Of a stretch of DNA of 64,000 nt, positions 28,146 through 36,577 are shown piece after piece. Location of the stretch: contig DBGM01000045.1 of NCBI GenBank assembly GCA_002295885.1, forward strand, positions 72,734-136,733, read 5' to 3'. A program made the translations under genes and the position numbers. Within the stretch, counting starts at the first letter, position 1. Each line of letters opens with the position of its first letter. The notes under the pieces were generated by a model. That model worked only from the letters and a program-made list of their open reading frames with translations, searched no databases and was not told the DNA's origin. This stretch comes from Phycisphaerales bacterium UBA854. Lineage in GTDB: Bacteria > Planctomycetota > Phycisphaerae > Phycisphaerales > SM1A02.

Positions 28146-30062
28146 ATGCCTCTGCTTTCCTGTTCCAGCCTGTCGTGCCGACGCGGCCACACCGTGGTGC
28201 TCGAAGGTGTCTCCGTCAGCTTCGAACCGGGTGAACGGGTGGGGCTCGTGGGGCGGAACGGATGCGGCAAGTCGACCCTGCTGTCGCTGATCGAGGGCCG
28301 GGAGGCACCCGATCAGGGCCGGGTCGACCGGGCACGCGGTGCACGGGTCGGTTCGCTCGCGCAGGAGCACGTCTTCGATCCGACCTCGAGCGTTCGTGCC
28401 GTCGCGGCGTCGGCATTCCGCGAACTCGATTCGCTCCGGGAGGAACTCGAGGCGGTCTACGAAGCCATGGCGGCCGCTTCGGGGGACGAACTGGACAAGA
28501 TGATGAAGCAGCAGGGCGCCCTCGAGGCCCGACTGGAGGCCGCGGGCGGCTGGGTCGTCGACCATCGGATCGATGCGACGCTGCACGGACTGGGATTCGG
28601 GGACGACCAGTTCGACCAGGCGGCGACCACGCTCTCCGGCGGTGAGCAGGCCCGACTCGCCCTGGCCCGTCTGCTGCTGGAGGAGCCGGATCTGCTGCTG
28701 CTGGACGAACCCACCAACCACCTCGACATCGACGGTCGGCGGTGGCTCGAGAACTTCCTGACCGAGGAGTTTCGCGGGGCCATCATCCTCGTCAGTCACG
28801 ATCGTTGGTTGCTGGAGCGGGCGTGCAGCCGCACCATCGAACTCGCCAACCGGAAGGTCCGGGACTACTCCGGACCGTATTCCCACTATTTGGATCAGAA
28901 GTCCCAGCAGGATCTCACCGCCCAGCGGCTCCACGACAAGAATCTCGACCGTGTACGTCGGGAGGAGGCCTTCATCCGCAAGTACAAGGCCGGCCAGCGG
29001 GCCAAGCAGGCCCGGGGACGGGCCGCACGTCTGGACCGGTTCAAGGAGGAGCATCTGGCCCAGCCCGACCGTGTGGAAGGAGTCATGAACCTCTCTCTTC
29101 CGGAGACCGAACGCAGCGGAGATCAGGTCCTGCAGGCCGAAGCGATCAGCCTCGCCTGGGACGACGTGGATCTCATTCGCGGACTCGATGTATCGCTGCA
29201 ACGGGGGGACCGGATCGGAATCGTCGGTCCCAACGGAAGCGGCAAGACGACGCTGGTCCGCTGCCTGCTGGGTGAACTCGCTCCCGGCACGGGCAGCGTC
29301 CGACTGGGGAGCCGTCTCAACATCGGCTGGTACCGGCAGACCCATGGGCACCTCGACGACACCCTTGCGGTGTGGCAGTACCTGCAGTCCGAGCTGACCA
29401 GATCACAGGGCGTTCCGGTCTCCGAGCAGCAGGCGCGGGATCTCGCCGGGGCGTTTCTGTTCAGCGGCCCGACGCAGGAGCAGGAACTGGGTTCGCTGTC
29501 CGGAGGAGAGCGTTCCCGTGCCGTACTGGCCGGCATCGTCGCGGGTGGACACAACCTTCTCGTGCTCGACGAGCCGACCAACCATCTCGACATCGCCTCC
29601 GCGGAGCGTCTCGAGGAGGTTCTGGCCGTGGACGGTCCCTTCACCGGCACCATGATCCTCATCAGTCACGACCGAGCCTTGTTGTCGGCGACCTGCACGA
29701 CGCTCCTGGTGCTGGACGGATCGGGTGGCGCGCGTCTGGTGCACGATGTCGACGGATGGCTCGAGGGGGATGCGGATGCGGAGCAGCCCGCACCCGTCGA
29801 GCCGGCGAAGAAGAAGTCCCGCTCCGCCCCCGCGGCGGCACCATCGTCCGACGATCCGCTCCGGAGGTCTTCACTGCGGGACCTCGAGCGCCGCATCGAG
29901 CAGTACGAGCAGCGCAGAGGGGAGATCGACGCCGAACTCGTCCGGCCCGAGGTCTACGCCGACGGTGCGCTGGTCAAGCGGCTGACGGCCGAGCGGACCG
30001 AGATCGACGAGGCGCTCGAACCGCTGCACGTGGAATGGGAACGCCGCGCCGAAGAGGCCTGA
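28146..30062 (+). CDS. ABC-F subfamily ATPase (Uup-like)
   Basis: A 638-residue soluble double-ATPase protein. The first domain has Walker A GRNGCGKSTLL and signature LSGGEQARLALARLL with Walker B LLLLDEPTNHLDI. The second has GPNGSGKTTLVRCLLG, LSGGERSRAVLAG and LVLDEPTNHLDI. The interdomain linker (about 240-310) is basic and helical. The C-terminal 80 residues form a coiled coil (DLERRIEQYEQRRGEIDAEL), typical of Uup, which acts on ribosomes or branched DNA. No membrane domain is present, as expected for ABC-F. Confidence 0.92.
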   Translation: MPLLSCSSLSCRRGHTVVLEGVSVSFEPGERVGLVGRNGCGKSTLLSLIEGREAPDQGRVDRARGARVGSLAQEHVFDPTSSVRAVAASAFRELDSLREELEAVYEAMAAASGDELDKMMKQQGALEARLEAAGGWVVDHRIDATLHGLGFGDDQFDQAATTLSGGEQARLALARLLLEEPDLLLLDEPTNHLDIDGRRWLENFLTEEFRGAIILVSHDRWLLERACSRTIELANRKVRDYSGPYSHYLDQKSQQDLTAQRLHDKNLDRVRREEAFIRKYKAGQRAKQARGRAARLDRFKEEHLAQPDRVEGVMNLSLPETERSGDQVLQAEAISLAWDDVDLIRGLDVSLQRGDRIGIVGPNGSGKTTLVRCLLGELAPGTGSVRLGSRLNIGWYRQTHGHLDDTLAVWQYLQSELTRSQGVPVSEQQARDLAGAFLFSGPTQEQELGSLSGGERSRAVLAGIVAGGHNLLVLDEPTNHLDIASAERLEEVLAVDGPFTGTMILISHDRALLSATCTTLLVLDGSGGARLVHDVDGWLEGDADAEQPAPVEPAKKKSRSAPAAAPSSDDPLRRSSLRDLERRIEQYEQRRGEIDAELVRPEVYADGALVKRLTAERTEIDEALEPLHVEWERRAEEA

Positions 30063-30068
30063 ACGCGA

Positions 30069-30095
30069 CCGGCCCGATCCATGGGACCGGGCCGG
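30069..30095. terminator. Hairpin between convergent genes
   Basis: CCGGCCCG at 30069-30076 pairs with CGGGCCGG at 30088-30095; inside, TCC pairs with GGA. It lies in the 59-nt gap between the ABC-F gene and the anti-sigma gene and could terminate both. There is no T-run, so it may be inefficient or rho-assisted. Confidence 0.55.
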
Positions 30096-30121
30096 CGTGG
30101 AAATCGGGATGTGTCGGATCG

Positions 30122-30958
30122 TCAGGCCGAGGTGAACAGCACGGTTCCATCCGTACCGATCAGTTCGAGACGATCGAAGGTCGCGGCGGCGAACACGTTC
30201 ATGTCGAGGCCCTCGACGGCCTGTCCGATGAAGCCCTCGCTGGGCTGCAGCAGGGCGAGCGGCTGGATCGTGCCGTCGTTCGCGACGATGCGGAGCTGCA
30301 TGGTGGTCTGCTGCGGATCGAGATCGAGACCGAGCACGAAGGCGTTTCCGTTCAGCTCGTTGACCGCGATCCGGATCACGCCCTCGTTCCGTTCGGAGAC
30401 GAGGTAGTAGTGCCGGCAGTTGGGGTTGTTGAGGAACTGCGTGAACTGGGGTCCGAACCGGTCCTCGAGCGCGTCGAAGGTGTTCAGGGTCGTATGCGTG
30501 CTGGCCAGCATCGAAGCCTCTCGCTGGGACGATGCGTTGAAGACCGCGAGCGTGACCACGACGCCGAACATGACGAGAGCGGCCATTCTCCAGGTCCATA
30601 CCGAAGCGAGCATTCCGCCCGACCGTCGTCCGGACACTTCGGCGGCGTAGGGTGCGTAGGCCTCCTTGTCACCGATCGTGGCGAGGGGAGCGAGCCGCTC
30701 GGACTCGGCTTCGATCGTGCGGCCCACGGCATCCAGCACGCGCTGCCGGAGCGCATCCGAAGGCTCTTCGGCCTCGAACGTCGTGGTGTCGGCGGCAAGA
30801 TCCGCCTGGATGCGCCTGATTTCGGCCTGCACGTCCGCGGGTGCGGTCATGAAGGCCTGCTCGAACTTGACCGAATCGGCGGCGGACAGAAGCCCGAAGG
30901 CATCGAGGGTCGCCAGTTCGACCAGTTCGTTGATGGTGATGTGGGTTTGTGATGTCAT
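30122..30958 (-). CDS. Anti-sigma factor (RskA-like)
   Basis: About 278 residues from the ATG at 30958; an ATG at 30976 is an alternative. The N-terminus (NELVELATLDAFGLLSAADS, then FMTAPADVQAEIRRIQADLA) matches the small zinc-less anti-sigma domain of the RskA type. One membrane helix (AALVMFGVVVTLAVF, about 130-150) is followed by a periplasmic beta-rich RskA domain ending LELIGTDGTVLFTSA. It would hold the neighbouring ECF sigma factor inactive. The gap to the sigma gene is about 34 nt, so they form one operon. Confidence 0.87.
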   Translation of the reverse strand: MTSQTHITINELVELATLDAFGLLSAADSVKFEQAFMTAPADVQAEIRRIQADLAADTTTFEAEEPSDALRQRVLDAVGRTIEAESERLAPLATIGDKEAYAPYAAEVSGRRSGGMLASVWTWRMAALVMFGVVVTLAVFNASSQREASMLASTHTTLNTFDALEDRFGPQFTQFLNNPNCRHYYLVSERNEGVIRIAVNELNGNAFVLGLDLDPQQTTMQLRIVANDGTIQPLALLQPSEGFIGQAVEGLDMNVFAAATFDRLELIGTDGTVLFTSA

Positions 30959-30992
30959 CCCGTAGATTCCGTTCATTCAGTCAGGACCCGGA

Positions 30993-31562
30993 TCAGGATG
31001 CGGCCCAATCCGCATTCGGTTCACCCTGTGCTTGGTCCCGTAGTTTATTCAGTCCCCGGCTCAATGCCGACTTGATGGTTCCCAGTGGCGTATCGAGTTG
31101 CTGGCTCACTTCCCGCAGGGTGTATCCCTGAAGGTAGGACCGTTCGATCACGACACGTTGCAACTCAGGCAGTCTTGCGAGCTGTTTCCTGAGTTCGGAG
31201 TTCCTTTCGTCGGTTTGGGTCTTGTGCCCGGGTTCCCCGGTCTGTCGTTCCGCTGTCAGGTCCTCGTCGAGGAGGGAGGGTTTGGGCCGCACGGCCTTGC
31301 GACGCAACTGGTCGATCAGGTGCCGGCGGGCGATCAACATCACCCAGGTCACGAGACGGGCTCTGCGGGGATCGAAGCGATCCGCCGTCTGCCAGAGCCG
31401 TACGAAGATGTCCTGAACGGCATCTTCGGCCTCGGCTTGGGTCGGGAGCAGCTGCCTGGCCACCTTGTAGACCAGACCTCCAAACCGGTCGTAGAGCTGC
31501 TCTACGGCCTGTTCATCGCCAACCGCGACGCGATGCATCAGCATCAGGTCCTGCTGGTCCAT
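30993..31562 (-). CDS. ECF-type sigma-70 factor
   Basis: About 189 residues from the ATG at 31562; longer in-frame starts exist at 31589 and 31628. Region 2 contains LYDRFGGLVYKVARQL, then AEDAVQDIFVRLWQTADRFD and the promoter-melting block WVMLIARRHLIDQLRR. Region 4 is the helix-turn-helix LPELQRVVIERSYLQGYTLR with LDTPLGTIKSALSRGLNKL. It would direct RNA polymerase to a stress or envelope regulon, with the RskA-like gene downstream as its inhibitor. A purine-rich GGAGTGTGGAGG sits just before the start. Confidence 0.92.
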   Translation of the reverse strand: MDQQDLMLMHRVAVGDEQAVEQLYDRFGGLVYKVARQLLPTQAEAEDAVQDIFVRLWQTADRFDPRRARLVTWVMLIARRHLIDQLRRKAVRPKPSLLDEDLTAERQTGEPGHKTQTDERNSELRKQLARLPELQRVVIERSYLQGYTLREVSQQLDTPLGTIKSALSRGLNKLRDQAQGEPNADWAAS

Positions 31563-31799
31563 ATCCTCCACACTCCTGACAGCCCACATTTCGGGCGGCA
31601 CGGGCCTCTGGTTCCCCTGAAACCCCATTTAGATGGTTTTTTGGCCTTCAGGGGGCTCCAAACACTACGAATATCGAATTCTAAGTCCTTCGTGTGGTTT
31701 ATCGGGCTCAAAAAGCAGTCTTTCCGATAGTCTGTTCATAGGTTTGTGCAGGTTCCGCCTCACAGAGCCGGGTGAACAGCGTAGTTGTTCATAGAGGCA

Positions 31800-32654
31800 A
31801 TGAGTCGGTCCAGAGCACATCCTCGTCGGGGCATGATCCCCGGCGGCATCGAAGTGGGGTACCGCGTGACGAATCGCGTGAAATCCTGTCCCGTCCGGCA
31901 CGATCCCCGGCGATCCGTGCAGCGGAATGGTTTCAGTCTCCTCGAGCTGCTCGTGGTGCTGGCCATCACCGGTCTGCTCACCGGTCTGCTGCTGCCGACG
32001 CTCGCTTCGATCCGGGAGAACGCCAATCGCGTCATCAGCTCATCCCACCAGCGGAACATCGGTCACGCGCTGATCATGTGGGGATCCGACCACAAGAATC
32101 AGCTCCCCGAGAGCCGGGTTCTCCTGGCCGATCCGCCGCGCCCCGGCGAGCTGATGGTGGCCCGCTATCAATCCGCATCGGACAATCCGTTCGGCAAGCG
32201 GCAGTACGCCGCATCCGACTCGGAGGTCATCGAGGGCTGGGACGGTCTCGGTTGGCTCTACGCCCGGCACTACCTCGATTCCCACGAGACGTTCTACTGC
32301 CCCAACCACGACGGGGATCATCCGCTCGAACGGTACGAGGCGCAGTGGGAGCGGGGAACCGGCACCATCTACACGAACTACCACTACGCGGGGCACGTCA
32401 ACTGGGACACCTACGAAGTCCGGCGTTTCGACCGGGGTGATCGCATGGTGCTGCTGACCGACGGCCTTCGCCGCAGGAGCGACTTCAACCATCGGACCGG
32501 CCTGAACGTCCTGCGGGGCGACGGATCCGTCCGGTGGCAGGACGATCCCACTCTGTTCACCCAGCTTCCCATCGACGATCCGATGGGTGAGGAGCTGCGT
32601 GCCCACGAGAACCTGATCAACGACCTGTTCAACACGAACGTCCTGCTCGACTGA
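31800..32654 (+). CDS. Prepilin-type N-methylated pseudopilin protein
   Basis: About 284 residues from the ATG at 31800; later starts at 31833 (ATG) and 31866 (GTG) are also possible. The motif NGFSLLELLVVLAITGLL at about 45-62 is a type IV prepilin cleavage/methylation site: cleavage after Gly, methylation of Phe, and Glu at position +5 of the mature chain. The hydrophobic helix is followed by a globular region with LIMWGSDHKNQLPE and Trp/Tyr-rich segments ending in NVLLD. Such proteins are abundant in Planctomycetota; whether it forms a pseudopilus is unknown. No pilus gene is adjacent. Confidence 0.82.
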   Translation: MSRSRAHPRRGMIPGGIEVGYRVTNRVKSCPVRHDPRRSVQRNGFSLLELLVVLAITGLLTGLLLPTLASIRENANRVISSSHQRNIGHALIMWGSDHKNQLPESRVLLADPPRPGELMVARYQSASDNPFGKRQYAASDSEVIEGWDGLGWLYARHYLDSHETFYCPNHDGDHPLERYEAQWERGTGTIYTNYHYAGHVNWDTYEVRRFDRGDRMVLLTDGLRRRSDFNHRTGLNVLRGDGSVRWQDDPTLFTQLPIDDPMGEELRAHENLINDLFNTNVLLD

Positions 32655-33623
32655 TCAGTTTCCTTCGGAAACCTTCTTCAGAACCACCCGTTGCGTGCGA
32701 TGCCGGCCGATGCCAGGATCCGCCGTGGTGCAGTCCGCGACGTTCAGCCAGGGGGCGACCAGCACGTGATCGATGCGGTAGATCGGCAGAGACCGGCTCC
32801 AGCTCGGTCCCCAGCCGCGACCCGCGAGATCCCACGCATGCACGAGGCCGGGAAATGCATGCCGCATCGCAGCGCTCCCGCGACGCATGTTGAAGTCGCC
32901 CAGCACGAGATCGATTCCCCCCGTCGTACGCTGTTCGACCCAGCCCTTGAGCTTCGTGGCGACCTGCCATCGGGATCTCGTGACGGATGAGGGAAGGTCC
33001 ACCGCCAGAATGCGCAATGGTCGCCCCAGCTTTGCGGTCGTATCGATTTCGATGAACCGAGCGTGGATGTCGTCACCGGATGCCACCGATCGGATGTGTC
33101 GGACGGGGAGTCTCGTCAGGATCGTGAAGAAGCCGATTTTGTAGGGGGCGTGTCCGGCTCCGAGCCATTGGCGGATCTCGTCCGTCCCGCGGACGCCGTA
33201 GCCGTGGGTCAGGATCGTGATGTCGGCGTCCTCGCGGATGATGTATTCGGCGTGGGTGACGCGATCCGACTTGTCGTGCGACATCGTCCATTGCAGCAGC
33301 CGAAGCCCGCCGGTCGGTTCCGTTCCGGGACGCCACGGTTGTTCGACAAAGAGCACCCATCCGAACAGAACGGCAGCGGCCAGGCCCCATCCACCGAGGC
33401 CCATCCGGGTCCGTGCCGTCCAGGCGGCGGCGACCGCGAACGGCACCAGGGTGAAGGTGGGGATCCAGGAGAGGAACTGCGTCGCCAATGAGCGGTCGGA
33501 CCAGATGACGCCCGCCAGCCAGGCCAGCAGGAACATGAAGGTCAGCCCGTGGACCGTCCGGCGAAGCCGGCGGCGGGCGATGGACCGATCAGTATGGGAA
33601 GACGAGCGGGGCAACGATGACAC
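32655..33623 (-). CDS. Membrane-anchored EEP-fold phosphatase/nuclease
   Basis: A 322-residue protein starting at GTG 33623. An N-terminal region with up to three hydrophobic helices (from MFLLAWLAGVIW) is followed by an endonuclease/exonuclease/phosphatase domain. Its motifs are VLGDFNMRRGS and YRIDHVLVAPW, with RH near the end as the catalytic His. Family members cleave phosphodiesters or phospho-lipids; the target here is unknown. Its start overlaps the SLC13-type gene by 35 nt; an internal ATG at 33536 would avoid that but would cut the first helix. Its stop abuts that of the pilin-like gene. Confidence 0.82.
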   Translation of the reverse strand: MSSLPRSSSHTDRSIARRRLRRTVHGLTFMFLLAWLAGVIWSDRSLATQFLSWIPTFTLVPFAVAAAWTARTRMGLGGWGLAAAVLFGWVLFVEQPWRPGTEPTGGLRLLQWTMSHDKSDRVTHAEYIIREDADITILTHGYGVRGTDEIRQWLGAGHAPYKIGFFTILTRLPVRHIRSVASGDDIHARFIEIDTTAKLGRPLRILAVDLPSSVTRSRWQVATKLKGWVEQRTTGGIDLVLGDFNMRRGSAAMRHAFPGLVHAWDLAGRGWGPSWSRSLPIYRIDHVLVAPWLNVADCTTADPGIGRHRTQRVVLKKVSEGN

Positions 33624-35418
33624 ACACGGCGCCGACCAGAATCGTCAGCGGTATACCCAGGCGGGCGTAGTCGAGGAAGCGGTAGCCTCCCGGCCCGTAG
33701 ACCATGAGGTTGGTCTGGTAGCCGATGGGGGTGCTGAAGTTGCACCCTGCGATCATCAGCGTGAAGACGTACGCGAGCGGGCTGACCTGCAGCAGTTCCG
33801 CCGACTGCATGACGATGGGGAACATGAGCACGGATGCGGCGTACGGCGTGATCAGCTGGGAGAGGATGTTCGCGATCACGAACAGGATGACAAGCATCAG
33901 GGATGGATGCAGTTCAAACGCGTTTGCGCTACCCATGAGCCAGCCGACGATGATGTCGGCTGCGCCGCTCTGGTCCATCGCGGCCCCGAGTCCGATGGCC
34001 GCACCGATGCTCAGCAGCACTTGGAGATTGATGCTCGATCGCGCGACCGATCCACCCACGCACCGCGTGAACACCATCAGGATTGCGCAGATCCAGACGG
34101 CGAGAATGGGGGGGATGTTGATGTAGGTGCCGCCGATCAGCAGCCCCACCATCATGACGAGCAGGCCGATGGCGATCATGGCCCGGTTGTGACGTGTGGG
34201 ACGCGATTCCTCCACCTGGGAGATGAGGTAGAAGTCGGGGTCGTTGCGGTGCGACTCGAGAAATCCGACGTGCGTATCCAGCAGCAGGGTGTCGCCGATT
34301 CGAAGCCGGATGTCGCCGATCTTCCCCGCCACCTTCGCGCCCTGCCGGTGCACGGCGATGATCGCGGCGTTGTATCTGCTCCGGAAGCGGGAGTCCCGGA
34401 CCGTCTGGTTCACCAGCGGGGAGTTGGCCGAGACGACCACTTCCACGAGGGTCCTCGAACTGCTGCTCCCCTTGAGTTTCAGGGTCTGGTCCGTGGCCGG
34501 TTCCAGACCGCGGACTCTCCGCAGGTCCACCACCGAATCGAGGACGCCGACGAAGCCGAGTCGATCACCCGCCTCCAGGATCTCTTCGGGCCCGACCGCG
34601 GGGATCACCACGCCGCTTCGTTCGATCTGGCTGAGGTAGAGGCCCGGAAGCTGACGGAGTCCGGCCTGTTCGATGGAGCTTCCCACGATGGGCGAATCCG
34701 GCTGCACGATCATGTCGACCTGGTAGGTCTTCGCGTCCAGCGATACCGAATCAACCGGCACACGATCCCGCAGCAGTGCCTTGGAGGCGATGATGATGAA
34801 GATGATGCCGACGATCGCACAGGGCAGGCCGACGGCACCCACCCCGAAGAAGAGGAGCCATTCCGGAAGGGGGCCGGTGATTCCCACTTCGGCCAGCCAG
34901 GCGTGATCCTGCGCAAGATAGCTCGTCAGCAGGCCGATCACCACCAGGTTCGAGGCGGTGCCGATCATGGTCAGTCGGCCGCCGAGGATCGCAGCGAAGC
35001 TCAGGGGCATGTACAGGGTCGAGGCGCTGATCCCCAACTGCTTGGACCAGTTCCGTACCAGCGGAATGCACATGGCGACGATCGGCGTGTTGTTCATGAA
35101 GCCCGAGAGCAGGGCGACCGGTCCCAGAAGGCGAACCTTCGCCTCGGTTTCGCTCGTCGGTCGACCCAGGAGCTTGTTGGCCACGATCTCGATCGCACCC
35201 GTCTCCCGCATTCCGGCGGCGACGACGTACAGCGCGCCGATCATCATCACGGCCTGAGATGCGAATCCCTCGATCGCGGTGTCGATCGAGACGATGCCGG
35301 TGGCCATCAGCAGAATCAGGCCGCCGAGGAGAGCCACGTCCATGCCGATTCGGTTGGAGATCAGGGCCACGATGATCATGGCCAGGACGGCAAGGGTGAA
35401 CCAGGCTTCAAACGGCAT
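33589..35418 (-). CDS. SLC13-type permease with two TrkA-C domains
   Basis: A 609-residue transporter of the divalent anion:sodium symporter/CitMHS type. The N-terminal block has membrane helices and SGFMNNTPIVAMCIPLV, the conserved re-entrant Asn-Thr region. Two cytoplasmic TrkA_C (RCK_C) domains at about 215-285 and 295-370 (for example ILEAGDRLGFVG and LRIGDTLLLDTH) follow, then the second set of helices, which include QLITPYAASVLMFP. RCK_C domains usually bind small ligands and gate transport. The substrate may be sulfate or a dicarboxylate; this is inferred only. It is upstream of and overlaps the EEP-fold gene. Confidence 0.9.
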   Translation of the reverse strand: MPFEAWFTLAVLAMIIVALISNRIGMDVALLGGLILLMATGIVSIDTAIEGFASQAVMMIGALYVVAAGMRETGAIEIVANKLLGRPTSETEAKVRLLGPVALLSGFMNNTPIVAMCIPLVRNWSKQLGISASTLYMPLSFAAILGGRLTMIGTASNLVVIGLLTSYLAQDHAWLAEVGITGPLPEWLLFFGVGAVGLPCAIVGIIFIIIASKALLRDRVPVDSVSLDAKTYQVDMIVQPDSPIVGSSIEQAGLRQLPGLYLSQIERSGVVIPAVGPEEILEAGDRLGFVGVLDSVVDLRRVRGLEPATDQTLKLKGSSSSRTLVEVVVSANSPLVNQTVRDSRFRSRYNAAIIAVHRQGAKVAGKIGDIRLRIGDTLLLDTHVGFLESHRNDPDFYLISQVEESRPTRHNRAMIAIGLLVMMVGLLIGGTYINIPPILAVWICAILMVFTRCVGGSVARSSINLQVLLSIGAAIGLGAAMDQSGAADIIVGWLMGSANAFELHPSLMLVILFVIANILSQLITPYAASVLMFPIVMQSAELLQVSPLAYVFTLMIAGCNFSTPIGYQTNLMVYGPGGYRFLDYARLGIPLTILVGAVCVIVAPLVFPY

Positions 35419-35448
35419 GCTGGGGCTCCTCGACGCGGGGGGGGGCGG

Positions 35449-36477
35449 TCAGTCCTTCGACTCGGCATCGATGCCGAGCTGATCGATCGCACCGATGATG
35501 CATCCGTGCACGTCGGGAGAGGCGCAGATGACGCCCCGATTCCCTTCTAGACGTGCACCCTGTCCAAAGTCCAGCGGTCGCCCGTGAATGTCGGTCACGA
35601 TGGCGCCGGCTTCCCTTGCGATCACCGAGCCTGCGGCGTGATCCCAGATCTTCTCCACGTACCCCGCCCGGGTGGGGAGTCTCAGGTACGCGTCCGCCTG
35701 ACCGCGTGCGACCATGGCGTACTTGCACTGGCTGTCGAGCCGGACCGGTTCGCCGACGTTCCCGACGATCTCCGCCACGCGGTCGCTGTCGCTTCGGTTT
35801 GAATGCGCCTTCTCGACCGAGCCGCAGAATCGCCAGGGACGGCCGTCCTGGCCCGGTCTCGCCTGGATCCGCAGCCGTTGGGCTTCCGGGTCGCATCCGG
35901 CGAACTCCCACGCGCCCTGCCCCTCGGCCGCGGCGTACAGCACGCCTTGCGGGTCGGGGGTATCCAGCGGAGCATCCTGGCTCACCGGAAGAGCGGGGCA
36001 TCCCATGACACCGGCCACCACCCTTCCGTGTTCGATCCGTCCGAGCGCGATCGCATATTGCTGGCCACGCAGGAACCCCTTGGTGCCGTCGACCGGATCA
36101 AGCGTCCAGTAGGTGTCGGCGGTCCCGTCGTGGTCGCACGAATCGATGGCCGCGAGCACCTCCTGCTCCTCGATGCCGTTGCGCCAGTGCTGGACCACTT
36201 CCACGATGGCCCGTCGCACGACGGCGGATTCCTCGTCGGCCAGCCCCAGGGCATCCTCTTCGCCCACGATCCGATGGTCCGCAGGGTCCTCGAGCATGTC
36301 CTGCAGGGTCAGGGCCACGATCGCCTGGGCTGCGTAGTCGGCCACCGTGACGGGGCTCCGGTCGTCCTTGGTCAGGGCGGTGACCTCCTGCAGGCGTTCC
36401 TGGACGGCACGGGTGATCTGGCAGGCGATGGCGACGGCCTGCATGGCGGCGTGAAGCTGATTCGATGGGGTATTCAT
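35449..36477 (-). CDS. 3'(2'),5'-bisphosphate nucleotidase (HAL2/CysQ-like)
   Basis: A 342-residue lithium-sensitive phosphatase of the inositol monophosphatase superfamily. The metal-binding motifs are clear: GEED (about 71-74), then WTLDPVDGTKGFLRG (about 122-136) and KIWDHAAGSVIAREAGA (about 272-288). The segment DRSPVTVADYAAQAIV is the usual first motif. It hydrolyses 3'-phosphoadenosine 5'-phosphate from sulfate assimilation. Eukaryote-like HAL2 length and the TKGFLRGQQYAIALG block favour this over inositol monophosphatase. A terminator hairpin lies 45 nt upstream of its start, on the boundary with the atp operon. Confidence 0.88.
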   Translation of the reverse strand: MNTPSNQLHAAMQAVAIACQITRAVQERLQEVTALTKDDRSPVTVADYAAQAIVALTLQDMLEDPADHRIVGEEDALGLADEESAVVRRAIVEVVQHWRNGIEEQEVLAAIDSCDHDGTADTYWTLDPVDGTKGFLRGQQYAIALGRIEHGRVVAGVMGCPALPVSQDAPLDTPDPQGVLYAAAEGQGAWEFAGCDPEAQRLRIQARPGQDGRPWRFCGSVEKAHSNRSDSDRVAEIVGNVGEPVRLDSQCKYAMVARGQADAYLRLPTRAGYVEKIWDHAAGSVIAREAGAIVTDIHGRPLDFGQGARLEGNRGVICASPDVHGCIIGAIDQLGIDAESKD

Positions 36478-36521
36478 GACCCTTCATCATCGGCTCGATC
36501 GCCCGTCATGCTCCCAATGAA

Positions 36522-36550
36522 GACGCCCCGCCGGGGGCCGGCGGGGCGTC
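36522..36550 (-). terminator. Hairpin after atpA
   Basis: An 11-bp GC-rich stem: GACGCCCCGCC at 36522-36532 with GGCGGGGCGTC at 36540-36550, and a 7-nt loop. It lies 27 nt past the atpA stop and, reading on the minus strand, is followed by TTCATTGG, a weak T-rich tail. It would end the ATP synthase message before the nucleotidase gene. Confidence 0.75.
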
Positions 36551-36577
36551 GGGGGGATCTGAGATGAGGGGATCCGG

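Noticed and set aside
33217..35550. A plus-strand frame of about 777 residues
   Set aside because: It is antisense to the SLC13-type permease and EEP-fold gene, with His/Asp/Gln-rich shadow composition and no motif.
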